Shown: one piece after another, positions 1 through 7,907 of the stretch | How positions within the stretch are numbered: position 1 is the first letter of the stretch | Layout: the number at the start of each line of letters is the position of its first letter | Assembly: GCA_039817415.1 (NCBI GenBank) | Contig: JBCBVV010000044.1 | Coordinates: 1 to 53,950, forward strand | Source of the DNA: JALEFZ01 sp039817415 | Lineage (GTDB): Bacteria > Bacteroidota > Bacteroidia > J057 | Length of the DNA: 53,950 bases | Reading direction: 5' to 3' | The notes under the pieces: generated by a model | What the model saw: only the letters and a program-made list of their open reading frames with translations | Told to the model about the DNA's origin: nothing | Database searches by the model: none | Program-made: the position numbers and the translations under genes

Positions 1-582
1 GTCAAAAACAGATAAAGTGAACTTTTCATTTTTATCCTTTTCGAAAGTAGGGTTTCCCAGAATTAACACTTTAGAACTATTTTTTGAGATGGTAATTTGA
101 AAACTACCTCTTTTGAAAAGGTCTTTTTTCAAAGAACTTACCTGAGCTATTCTTTTTTCTCCTTTAAGTTGGAGGGTTTTTTTATCGATTTTTTGGACGA
201 AGAGAATCATCTGTTTAGATGACATATCTTGGGAACTTGAAAACAAATATATTTCACCGCCTAATTGAGTGGCATACTCGTAATTCCTTTTTTTCTTCGG
301 CCCTTTGAGTTGAATTTCTAAACTTTTGGTAAGTGACAGTCCTTTGTCATAGTGTTCTAATATGATGTCTGACTGAGAGGTAAAACCATTTTTCCTTTGG
401 ATAACTCTCCTTAATGTATAGACTCCAGTAGCATCATATCCAATAATTTGTGACATAGGCTTTACGCGGGAAACTGTCATAGAAGGTCCCCACTGAATAT
501 CAACTTGATCAGACTGATTTTGACTGCTAGCATGGAAAGCCAGAAAGGTAAAAATGATAGATAGTAAAATAGTTCTCGTCAT
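1..582 (-). CDS. Exported protein of unknown function (3' part cut by window edge)
   Basis: The reading frame is open from an ATG at 582 down to base 1, so 194 codons are visible and the C-terminus lies outside the window. The N-terminus is a clear Sec signal peptide (MTRTILLSIIFTFLAFHASS) with no lipobox cysteine, so the product is probably periplasmic or secreted. The visible mature part is rich in Lys, Ser and beta-prone stretches (for example FQITISKNSSKVLILGNP), which suggests a beta-propeller or beta-sandwich protein, but I recognise no family. It is the last visible gene of a minus-strand series; the 255 bases before it hold no gene. Confidence 0.7.
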   Translation of the reverse strand, partial: MTRTILLSIIFTFLAFHASSQNQSDQVDIQWGPSMTVSRVKPMSQIIGYDATGVYTLRRVIQRKNGFTSQSDIILEHYDKGLSLTKSLEIQLKGPKKKRNYEYATQLGGEIYLFSSSQDMSSKQMILFVQKIDKKTLQLKGEKRIAQVSSLKKDLFKRGSFQITISKNSSKVLILGNPTFEKDKNEKFTLSVFD

Positions 583-774
583 TGTGTTGTCATTATGATT
601 GTGAATAAGGTAGATGGATAATACTTTCTACTTTATTTTTTGTTTAGAGGTAAGCTCTAAATAGCCCAATATTTAAGGGATATATTTATTCCTAATTTTT
701 GAAATGCTCAATGAAGCAAAGTATTCCTGATATAGCAAAGGATAATCTAATTTTATGTAGGTTGGATAAAGTCC

Positions 775-800
775 AAAAAAGCTATCAGCTTCTTAGCTTT
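775..800 (-). terminator. Probable intrinsic terminator of the lipoprotein gene at 838-1593
   Basis: On the minus strand a 6-bp perfect stem (AAAGCT/AGCTTT, 778-783 and 795-800) with an 11-base loop runs straight into a run of six T. It lies 38 bases after the stop codon of the upstream gene. The stem is short, so the call is moderate. Confidence 0.45.
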
Positions 801-837
801 AATCCTTATAAATTTGGACGAATTCGTTCAAGCTTCA

Positions 838-1593
838 CTATTCTATCACTTCTACTAAAACATCATCTACATACATGACCACATCCTCTTCAGATGGATT
901 GGCAGTAGCACCAAACTCAATCTGGCTGTATCTTCCTTGGGTACCTTGGGTATTGTAGAGGAAATCCGAAGGGAGTGTTTTCCAGTTCTCCCGGTCAATG
1001 ATCAGTATGTCATCCTGATAAACCTTGACATAGCCATCTTTCTGCTGAGACAATTCGGCTTCAAATCGGATGTTTACCCATTGATTTCTAGGGAATAATA
1101 TGCCATTCCCTTCTTGAGCAACATTGGGATTGTTGAATTTATGTTCTAACAGAATTTTACCTTCTACCAAGGCAAGTCGCATTCCTGGCCCTGCACCAAT
1201 GGCCGTTTGTTCTTCCAAGTCGAATATGAACAGCCATTCCAAGGGGGCAGTTCCTGCTAGGTATATCCAGAAGTCAATGGAAACGATGTCCCCTTCCCAA
1301 AAAGCCATAAACTGTTTGTTGATGCTGGCTTTTGAAAGGATATCTTCTGTTTGGCCACCTACGAACTTTAGGCTTTGTTTCCCACTATGGAATTTGGTGG
1401 TATCGATAAGGATTTGATTTCCTTCCACTGTATTTTGGAAGAAGGACCATTTTTCATCCTGGCCATCTATGAGATCGTCGGAGGACCTATACAATTCAAA
1501 TCCGTCGGAATAGAAGTTTGGTCCCTGGAAGATGCTTTTTTTGTCGCAGCCCCAAAGAAGTATAGGGATCAAAAGTAAGCTGAGATATCTCAT
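838..1593 (-). CDS. Lipoprotein with a probable jelly-roll (lectin/lyase-like) domain
   Basis: The product is 251 residues long. A lipobox LLWGC puts the lipidated cysteine at residue 16, so the protein should be membrane anchored. The rest is one beta-rich domain. Its spacing of aromatic strands (VSIDFWIYLAG, EWLFIFDLEEQ, WVNIRFEAEL, GYVKVYQDDILI, closing MYVDDVLVEV) resembles the concanavalin-like folds of polysaccharide lyases and laminin-G domains. This is a fold impression, and no catalytic residues were identified. The start codon overlaps the stop of the upstream gene (1590-2072) by four bases, so the two are translationally coupled and may work together at the cell surface. Confidence 0.65.
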   Translation of the reverse strand: MRYLSLLLIPILLWGCDKKSIFQGPNFYSDGFELYRSSDDLIDGQDEKWSFFQNTVEGNQILIDTTKFHSGKQSLKFVGGQTEDILSKASINKQFMAFWEGDIVSIDFWIYLAGTAPLEWLFIFDLEEQTAIGAGPGMRLALVEGKILLEHKFNNPNVAQEGNGILFPRNQWVNIRFEAELSQQKDGYVKVYQDDILIIDRENWKTLPSDFLYNTQGTQGRYSQIEFGATANPSEEDVVMYVDDVLVEVIE

Positions 1594-2072
1594 TTTTTAG
1601 GGGTATTGGAAGTGAGCTGGCGAGCAAAGGTAATTCCAGCCCAATGTTGCCATTGAGCATCAAAGAGAAAGGACAAGATAGGCGTATAGGCTATTCGTAC
1701 ATAGTAGTTTTTTTCCCTTGGCTGGATTCGATAGCCTAAGGAGAGCGGGAACCTAACATAAAAACCACTCAGTTTGGTCGTGAAAGAAGGGGCAAGCCCA
1801 GCTCCCAAGTCAGCCTTGTGCATACCCTTGCCATAGATCAGATGAATCATCTGCGGAAAAATCAGAACATTTCCATTGTTCCTATCAATGGGGGCGAAGC
1901 TAAAGGCTGATCGATAATGAAGTTGAATCTTTTCACTTTTGGAAAGGTTTGTTTCGTAATTGATAGAAGCCAAGCCGCCTGACCCTCCTAATTCTAGGGA
2001 AAGGTGTCGCTGGCCATGGGTAATATTCATGATCAATAAGGCTGCCATTAAACATATGAGTTGAGTTTTCAT
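1590..2072 (-). CDS. Small exported, possibly barrel-forming protein
   Basis: The product is 160 residues, with a signal peptide ending near residue 21 (NITHGQ). The mature part alternates polar and aromatic/hydrophobic residues in short strands (IQLHYRSAFSF, MIHLIYGKGMHKADLGAGLAP, NYYVRIAYTPIL) and resembles a small outer-membrane beta-barrel of the kind common in Bacteroidota. No specific family is recognised. It is the first gene of a two-gene unit with the lipoprotein at 838-1593, with a 4-base overlap. Confidence 0.6.
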   Translation of the reverse strand: MKTQLICLMAALLIMNITHGQRHLSLELGGSGGLASINYETNLSKSEKIQLHYRSAFSFAPIDRNNGNVLIFPQMIHLIYGKGMHKADLGAGLAPSFTTKLSGFYVRFPLSLGYRIQPREKNYYVRIAYTPILSFLFDAQWQHWAGITFARQLTSNTPKK

Positions 2073-2527
2073 TTTTTCTTAATTGTCCCAATCGGGGCTG
2101 TCCTTTAGTTTCTTCTATTCTTTTCCCTCCTTCTTTCTTTAGTAGACTCTTCTCAAACAGGTTGGGGGCTTTGGAAATTCCTATGAGGCAGCTGATCAGT
2201 TTTATTTAGAGGGGTTGCTAAGTTGTTAGGAAGTAGAAATTTACTTAGGCCATCCCAGTAAAAAAAGTATCCATCTCTTGGACATATCTATGTTCTATCG
2301 TGCTATGCTAAGGCCTCCATGACATGTGTCAGATAAATAATTAAGGAATTTTTGGTCCCATTCCCTCTCAAGGATGTTTGATCAGCTCGTTAGGCAAAGG
2401 AAAATCCTTCTTTCATGATATCTCAATACCCCAAAACGCCATACAGGAATAAACCCGTATAGCGTTTGAGGTGAAATAAATACGCTTTTCGTTGGTAAGA
2501 ATTCTAAGAGGGCTATTCTGGAGCCAA
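2073..2527. other. Intergenic region without a gene
   Basis: These 455 bases separate two minus-strand genes. I find no credible coding frame on either strand. The only clear structure is the hairpin at 2434-2467, which serves the gene at 2528-3274. The part nearest 2072 should carry the promoter of the 1590-2072/838-1593 unit, but no consensus TAnnTTTG element was found. Confidence 0.6.
2434..2467 (-). terminator. Hairpin terminator after lipoprotein gene 2528-3274
   Basis: Two 14-base arms (2434-2447 and 2454-2467) flank a 6-base loop. Read on the minus strand, the two imperfect positions become G-U wobble pairs, whereas on the plus strand they would be C-A mismatches. That asymmetry supports a functional RNA hairpin made from the minus strand, 60 bases after the stop. 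There is no long T run after it. Confidence 0.55.
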
Positions 2528-3274
2528 TTATCTTCTCTGATAGGTATTTTCAAACTCATCTTGGATGACTACGGCATCTCCCAATGAGGTGATTTCTAAT
2601 TCTTTTTCGAGTACTTCACTTTCAAATTTCCAGCCATCCGGTAGGTTAAGAATCTGACCTAGGTTTTCTAAATCGTCTATGGTTAAGTCCGCCTTGACCA
2701 TGGTGGTATAGGATTGCATGATGAATTCCTCTCCAGATGGATTGATGAGTTTATAAATTCGATTGTTCTTTTTGAACCTAAAGGTTGTCCATCTCTTGAT
2801 AATATGCTCTTCGTAGCTTTGTTCCTCTTCGAATGGACCATTGATTTGGGCAGCCAGATTCATCTGAAGGTTGCCAAAGGTACTGATCTTGTCATATCCT
2901 ATGTCCTCATTGCCATTCTTCATTTTGTTGACAATCCAAAAGCGTGGTCCATTTGCTTTGATGTCAATGGCGCCATAGGTATCCTTTAGGTCTTGTACAT
3001 TGATCGCCAACCAATCTTCAGTCGGACAATCATTGAAGCCCATGGTGACGTAAACCTCTGTTGTGGTGTCATTTCCATTTTCGAAGGAAAAGAGCAATTC
3101 GCAATATCGGTAATCCCTGAAATCTCTTAGGAGTGATTCATTTTGGGTTTTTTCCTCATGTGGGATGGGACTTTCAAAATAGTCTTCTGGGAGCTCTACT
3201 TTGCTACAGCCTGCTAAGGCAAGTATCAAGACGCTTGTAAGGATGACGGCAGTTCGAGAGATGATATTGTTCAT
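2528..3274 (-). CDS. Lipoprotein of unknown function
   Basis: The product is 248 residues with a canonical lipobox ALAGC (Cys23). The mature part is acidic, with no cysteines forming a motif and no transmembrane segment beyond the signal. It contains mixed strand and helix stretches such as YCELLFSFENG, IDIKANGPRFWIVNK and KADLTIDDLENLGQIL. No family is recognised. It stands alone: about 290 bases separate it from the AhpD-like gene upstream, which has its own terminator, and a wobble-paired hairpin follows it. Confidence 0.65.
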   Translation of the reverse strand: MNNIISRTAVILTSVLILALAGCSKVELPEDYFESPIPHEEKTQNESLLRDFRDYRYCELLFSFENGNDTTTEVYVTMGFNDCPTEDWLAINVQDLKDTYGAIDIKANGPRFWIVNKMKNGNEDIGYDKISTFGNLQMNLAAQINGPFEEEQSYEEHIIKRWTTFRFKKNNRIYKLINPSGEEFIMQSYTTMVKADLTIDDLENLGQILNLPDGWKFESEVLEKELEITSLGDAVVIQDEFENTYQRR

Positions 3275-3495
3275 TTTTTCAGTGTGTTAATTTCTGTTTA
3301 GATGAACGCTGATCTTCACTTATGGGCTTTGGAGAGCCAAGCGACTTGAACAAAAAGTCAGGTGAATTGATAAATCTACGGAGGGGGATGAGCGATGAGT
3401 AAAGACGTTTGTAGGCTATTTCAGCTATCAGCTATTTTATATAGGCTGGCATCCATATTTCCAATTGCCCCTTCCTCAATGTATTATCCAAAGAA

Positions 3496-3533
3496 GCCAT
3501 GGCGATTCAAGGAAGTCCTTAAATCGCCATGGC
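3496..3533 (-). terminator. Strong hairpin terminator of the AhpD-like gene
   Basis: A perfect 12-bp inverted repeat GCCATGGCGATT/AATCGCCATGGC (3496-3507 and 3522-3533) encloses a second 5-bp pairing (AAGGA/TCCTT). On the minus strand it is followed by TTCTTTGG. It begins 30 bases after the stop of the gene at 3563-4111. Confidence 0.65.
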
Positions 3534-3562
3534 CACTATAATAAATTGTATATAATGTAGGT

Positions 3563-4111
3563 CTAGATTTCTTCTGCTAATGGGAAATCAATGTCAAATC
3601 CAGTTAGGTTGTGAAGGAAGTTGCTGATCATTTTGTCTCCGATCAAGACAACGACATCAATCATATTTGCTTCTGTATATCCTGCTGCGAAAAAGGCTTC
3701 CTTTGCTTCTTCTGAAGCTTTTCCTCTGTTTTCTACCACATTAGCAGTGAATTTTGCTAAGGCATCTAATTTTTCGTTGAAACTGGCACCCCCTTTTCTG
3801 ATTTCAATGATTTGTTCATCAGAAAAACCGTTCATTTTCCCCAAGGCTGTATGGGCACTTTGGCAGTAACGGCAACCGTTGATTTGGCTGGTAACCAGGT
3901 TGACAATTTCTTTTTCCTTTCCTTTAAGGGTCGTCTTACGATTCTGGAGGCTAAGGTAATCGCCTAGAGCAGTGTCATTTTTCGCATAATAAGCGTATAG
4001 GTTGGGAACGAATCCTAGTCCTTTTTTCAGCTGGTCAAATATAGCCTGATTCGCTTCTGATACTTCTTCTCTAGTGGGAACGGTAAAGGTTTTGTTTACT
4101 ACTGAATTCAT
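3563..4111 (-). CDS. AhpD-like carboxymuconolactone decarboxylase-family peroxidase
   Basis: The product is 182 residues long. It carries the AhpD-type redox motif C80-x2-C83-x3-H87 (GCRYCQSAH) in an all-helical domain, followed by the usual LGKMNGFSDEQI segment. Family members use the two cysteines and the histidine as a peroxidase or disulfide reductase site and help remove peroxides in the cytoplasm. There is no signal peptide. The gene lies downstream of a Crp/Fnr-type regulator on the same strand; an FNR-like palindrome sits about 100 bases before its start, so control by that regulator is likely (inference). The physiological substrate cannot be read from the sequence. Confidence 0.85.
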   Translation of the reverse strand: MNSVVNKTFTVPTREEVSEANQAIFDQLKKGLGFVPNLYAYYAKNDTALGDYLSLQNRKTTLKGKEKEIVNLVTSQINGCRYCQSAHTALGKMNGFSDEQIIEIRKGGASFNEKLDALAKFTANVVENRGKASEEAKEAFFAAGYTEANMIDVVVLIGDKMISNFLHNLTGFDIDFPLAEEI

Positions 4112-4184
4112 TACTTTCTGTGTTCAAATTATGTTTTGTCAAAATCGACAATACAAAGATGGCCAGCAGAAGAGGCAAACAATA

Positions 4185-4220
4185 TGAACTAGATTAGGAA
4201 ATACAGTTGAACTAGTTCAA
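4185..4220. promoter_or_regulatory. Candidate Crp/Fnr-family operator (palindrome plus half site)
   Basis: A perfect 14-bp palindrome TTGAACTAGTTCAA occupies 4207-4220 and fits the TTGA-N6-TCAA pattern of FNR/CRP boxes. Its core TGAACTAG recurs 23 bases away at 4185-4192. The sites lie between the Crp-type regulator gene and the AhpD-like gene, about 75-110 bases upstream of the latter's start. Confidence 0.5.
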
Positions 4221-4221
4221 G

Positions 4222-4809
4222 TTATTTCCCCTTTACCTTGTTGTTTCTGATTTTAGAAAGGAATTCAGTTGTCATACCTAGGAAAGAGGCAAGTGCATAC
4301 TGAGGAAGTCGTAAGGCTACCTGAGGATATTGTGACATGAAGTGGTTGTATCGTTGTTCGGCTGTTTGGGTGAGATTGGATATCAATCTCCTCTGGTGAA
4401 AGGCTAATCCCCTTTCTGCCAAGATCCGAAAAATGGTCTCAAAATTATGATTGCACGCTTTGAGCTCTTGTTCTTTTTCATAATTGAGTCGAAGGATGAT
4501 ACTGTCCTCTAAAGCAACCACAAATAAGGTAGCTGGCTGTTGGTAGATATAGCTATTGTAATCTGTGATCCACCAGTCTTCAATGGCAAAGGAAATGGTA
4601 TGGTCCTTTCCATTTTTGCAGATGACAAAGGCACGAAAAGCCCCTTCCACTACGAAATGACGGGCATTGGCTGTGAAGTTTGGCTGGACAATGTATTGGC
4701 GTTTTTTGACCCTGACCTCCTCAAAGGCAGCAAGGAAATACAGGATCTCATCATCTGTAAGTAATTCAAATTTTCGAATATAGTCCTCAAGCTTACTTTT
4801 GCCCATCAT
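4222..4809 (-). CDS. Crp/Fnr-family transcriptional regulator
   Basis: From the ATG at 4809 (MGKSKLEDYIRKFELLTDDE follows the first Met) the product is 195 residues. The frame is open further upstream to 4920, but that extension has no family character, so the internal start is preferred. The N-terminal two thirds is a cNMP-binding jelly roll (RQYIVQPNFTANARHFVVEG, GKDHTISFAIEDWWITD). The C-terminus has a short helix-turn-helix (LPQYALASFLGMTTEFLSKI), as in Bacteroidota members of the family. The glycine and arginine contacts of the classic cAMP pocket are not obvious, so the ligand is unknown. The neighbouring AhpD-like gene and the palindrome at 4207 suggest a role in peroxide or redox response. 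Confidence 0.85.
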   Translation of the reverse strand: MMGKSKLEDYIRKFELLTDDEILYFLAAFEEVRVKKRQYIVQPNFTANARHFVVEGAFRAFVICKNGKDHTISFAIEDWWITDYNSYIYQQPATLFVVALEDSIILRLNYEKEQELKACNHNFETIFRILAERGLAFHQRRLISNLTQTAEQRYNHFMSQYPQVALRLPQYALASFLGMTTEFLSKIRNNKVKGK

Positions 4810-4958
4810 GTATGAAATTGTAGCAGACATTAGAATATAGACAGCAGTGTGGAATGTATGATCTCCCAACAGACTGCTCCCCAAGTTTCCGTGATTTTTG
4901 CCATTCATTTTGTCAATCAACAGACTAGGGGACTATTGGGAGGGAAGGTATTGCTACC

Positions 4959-5477
4959 CTACTTCCTGCTCCACCATCCATTTTGCTTTCTGATATAAAG
5001 TATCTGTCCTACATGATAGGCATTATGGGAGGCTATGTTTAGCATGTTAGTTGCCCATTTGGAAAGCTGTTCTTCACTTGCGCTTTCCATGATTCTGATG
5101 AGTTCCGACTGAACACTATCAAGTTTAGTCGTGAGCCTTTTCCAGTCCTTTTCTGAATAGATGACAAAGGTTGAGTCGTTTTGTATATCGAAACCTGAAA
5201 AATCATTACCATTAAACTCCCTGAGATGTAATTCATTCCAAAAAGTAATATGGGAAATGAGTTCTCCAATCGAGTGATTTCCGGTGCTGTCTTTCCAATT
5301 GACTTGTTCAGTCGTAAGCCCATCTATGGCGATTTGGGTAGGTACGTACCAATTTTCAGTAGAATGAGAGTATGTCAGTTGATCTTTCAATAAGCTTTCT
5401 AAGTCGGAGGCAGGGCTTGTATCAGAACAACCTACAGTGAAGAATAAGATTCCTACGATTGCTAGATAGAGTCTCAT
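4959..5477 (-). CDS. Exported DinB-fold lipoprotein
   Basis: The product is 172 residues. It begins with a lipoprotein signal (FTVGC, Cys17) and continues as a DinB-like four-helix domain. The three expected metal ligands are visible: H76 in ELISHITFWN, and H151 and H155 in ASHNAYHVGQI. DinB-fold proteins are usually cytoplasmic metal-dependent thiol transferases or hydrolases, so an exported and anchored copy is unusual. It follows the Crp-type regulator gene region on the same strand by position, but no operon can be shown. The substrate is unknown. Confidence 0.8.
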   Translation of the reverse strand: MRLYLAIVGILFFTVGCSDTSPASDLESLLKDQLTYSHSTENWYVPTQIAIDGLTTEQVNWKDSTGNHSIGELISHITFWNELHLREFNGNDFSGFDIQNDSTFVIYSEKDWKRLTTKLDSVQSELIRIMESASEEQLSKWATNMLNIASHNAYHVGQILYIRKQNGWWSRK

Positions 5478-5585
5478 GTGGCCAGTTTGTTAGATGAAGG
5501 TTTGGGTGCAATAAATTAGGCATTAACAGCGTCATCTATTCGCTTTACACCAAGAATAGCAAGCTTATCCAGACATCCCTTATGC

Positions 5586-6200
5586 TCAAAGACCAGAGGA
5601 AGATTCACTGAATTGTTCTAACTTCTCAAATTTGGTAAGGATGAATGTCTCGAATTGGAGTAAGTCTACTACCATCAATTCTAATGAACCAAACGCATCT
5701 AGGACTGTGGAGGAAGAAGTCAAGTTGATCATCCTGGAAAGAATGGAGTTGCCAAATTCCGTATACTTTTCTTGATAGGTGTAGAGGGAGGAAATATCCT
5801 TGATAAACGCTATGTCATATTCCTTGATGATCCCACTGATCTTGGCCGCTTCAAAGGCTGTATGTTCAAAGTTAGCCACCTGAACGCCCCGCCATCCCTC
5901 GATTTCCGTGTGCCTGAATACCCTATTTCCAAAGTACTTCTCAAACTTATTTTCTTCCGTAAGGATATTTGAGATGCTATCAATTTTAACCTTTATGGAT
6001 TGATGATAAGCAATTGATCGTTCAAGGCTTGCCTTGTTGCTCAATAGTTCCTCTACTATAAAGCTTATTGATTTAGCTTTTTCTCGATTGATCCTGTTTT
6101 TGCTCTGAATCTCACTTGCATACATACCAAGAAATACCCCAAAAACCACAATCAACAAGTCTAGGAGGTATTGGAATATTCTTTTTTGGTTTTGTGCCAT
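5586..6200 (-). CDS. Single-span membrane protein, DUF6090-like layout
   Basis: The product is 204 residues. One N-terminal membrane span (YLLDLLIVVFGVFLGMYAS) is followed by a long, mostly helical soluble part with a coiled-coil character (REKAKSISFIVEELLSNKASLERS). This layout, with the span ending in Gly-rich VxxGVFLGM and a charged helix after it, resembles the DUF6090 proteins common in Bacteroidota; the assignment is by layout only. No catalytic motif is visible. It is 61 bases before the lipoprotein gene at 6261-6764 on the same strand. Confidence 0.55.
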   Translation of the reverse strand: MAQNQKRIFQYLLDLLIVVFGVFLGMYASEIQSKNRINREKAKSISFIVEELLSNKASLERSIAYHQSIKVKIDSISNILTEENKFEKYFGNRVFRHTEIEGWRGVQVANFEHTAFEAAKISGIIKEYDIAFIKDISSLYTYQEKYTEFGNSILSRMINLTSSSTVLDAFGSLELMVVDLLQFETFILTKFEKLEQFSESSSGL

Positions 6201-6260
6201 CTTGCCAGTTTATTCGATCCCAAGCCGAATCGCTCTGGGAAAGGGAAGTTACACTATAAT

Positions 6261-6764
6261 CTATTTCTTGGACAGGTCTTCTATTTCTGTTATTCGGTAT
6301 TCTTTCCCGTTCCAAAGAGCAGAGGTCTCAACCTTATATACATCTTCACTATATTTAAAATAAAGTTCTCCTTCGGCACCTTTTACTCCCTGCTTCTTTT
6401 TAATAGTGTAAATAAAGTCTAGGTATTCAATGTCTTGCCAAACTATGCCTGAACCAGCACCTTCTTCCTTAATTTGATTATAATCTCTAGTAATTTGTTT
6501 AATCCATTTTTCCTTCAGCATTGATGTCATTTCATTACGAGTACTTTCATCTTTCACGACTTCTTCATTTTTACCTAATTCACGAATTTCTTCGATTGAT
6601 AAAAAATTATCGATATAGTCTTTCTTTCCGTTTATACTGATGGTTTTTAGGATTTTGAAAACTTGTGGACCAATTTGTTCAGGCTCTGATATACTAGCCT
6701 TGGAACATGAGCCGAAAGCCATTGTACTAAGAAAAATCAATGCGAATAATTTAGGTGATTTCAT
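6261..6764 (-). CDS. Lipoprotein of unknown function
   Basis: The ATG at 6764 is chosen because it starts a proper signal (MKSPKLFALIFLSTMAFGSC, Cys20); an upstream in-frame ATG at 6809 would add 15 residues ahead of the signal. The 167-residue product is charged and mixed alpha/beta, with an internal helix rich in Glu and Lys and a beta end (YKVETSALWNGKEYRITEI). No family is recognised. The decayed transposase copy begins about 75 bases upstream. Confidence 0.6.
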   Translation of the reverse strand: MKSPKLFALIFLSTMAFGSCSKASISEPEQIGPQVFKILKTISINGKKDYIDNFLSIEEIRELGKNEEVVKDESTRNEMTSMLKEKWIKQITRDYNQIKEEGAGSGIVWQDIEYLDFIYTIKKKQGVKGAEGELYFKYSEDVYKVETSALWNGKEYRITEIEDLSKK

Positions 6765-6839
6765 TTTGGTTTGATTAATTATTGATACTGAATATCCTTT
6801 GCTGTCCACCTTCTAAAAATAGATTATAGTCAACTCTAT

Positions 6840-7726
6840 TTATCATCGATGAATCTACTAACTTTTTCGAGCATTTTCCAGATGAGGCGAGTTCGGTGCC
6901 TGCAGCAAAACCTATCGAGAGGCCGTAGGTATTATTTACAAAAAGCGTGGTTGTCAGACCCATTATTGGCAGGCAAATAAAGGGTATTGGCATTACAAGA
7001 AATTCCGTTTCAAAACAACTCTACGCTGTGGTATGGTGATGGAAAACAGTAGATTACCTTTCTGGTATTGGTACATAACCATTAACCTAATGACCGATAC
7101 AAAGATCGGGTTCTTAACGCTCGAACCTCACAACTGGGCCTTAACCACTATCAACCTATCTGAGAAGTGATGCACAAGCTCCGATTGGAGAGGGACCCGA
7201 GAGATAGCCAATATGAGTTTGAGTCCGTGCTGTAAATGGATGAAGGCTTTTTCAAATGCCCTTCCGAAGAACAAGACGATGATGATTTGCCCTGTAAACG
7301 ATTCCTCGGTTCTCAAGCTCAAATCGAAGTATTGGTAATAGTTGAATCGGAACAGCTAGAAGAACAAGACCAGATCAAGCTCGCTCTGCCCACAAAGCAG
7401 GCTACCTTCCGATGACTGGCATTCCTGATCTGGAGACAGGAAGGTTGGATATGACTGCCGGTGAGTGTATTGATACACAGGCTGAAGTACTCACAGATGC
7501 CTTATCTGCCTACTCTTTGGTTAGCCAAGGCTTGGCCAAATACACCATTTTCAATTTGACAAAACTCGAATTCAATGCTGACATACTCTTGCCACGGGTA
7601 ATCATAATGATCTCGAATGCCAAACGATGGATCGATGACATCTTCCATCATGTCAATCAGAAATATTTGCAAAATTATCTCGATGAATTCTTCTACAAAC
7701 AAAACCGACGATACTTTAATGAATGA
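6840..7726 (+). pseudogene. Decayed IS1595-family (ISXO2-like) transposase
   Basis: Joining the frames recovers an almost complete IS1595-type transposase. The pieces are: an N-terminal FFEHFPDEA at about 6858; a zinc-ribbon remnant and GMVMENSRLPFWYWYI at about 7033-7080; MHKLRLERDPRDSQYEFESV plus MDEGFF from 7170; GSQAQIEVLVIVES at about 7310; and from 7412 EVLTDALSAY, then NAKRWIDDIFHHV and KYLQNYLDEF..NRRYF near the end. At least three frameshifts and several in-frame stops break it (for example TAA at 7233-7235 and TGA at 7412). No terminal inverted repeats or target duplications were found, so the element is an old fossil. Short open frames here on either strand are shadows or pieces of it. 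Confidence 0.8.
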
Positions 7727-7907
7727 TTATTTCACAGACTCCTAGTAGCTGTGGGTAATTTGTATTGGAAGCTGGTGTATAGTGTCGAATAATCCTTTTC
7801 TTCTTTCATTACCTTAGAAATTAAAACATGTTACCAGCTGCCTGGTAGTGATTTCCTTCATGAAAAGAAACAACAAGCTTCCTCTTTACCATCGCTAAAC
7901 AAATGAA

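Noticed and set aside
6775..6993. 72-codon minus-strand frame
   Set aside because: It is antisense to the decayed IS1595 transposase and has no protein-like features of its own.
6780..7800. Terminal inverted repeats of the IS1595 fossil
   Set aside because: I compared the flanks and found no matching ends; boundaries are therefore only those of the coding remnant.
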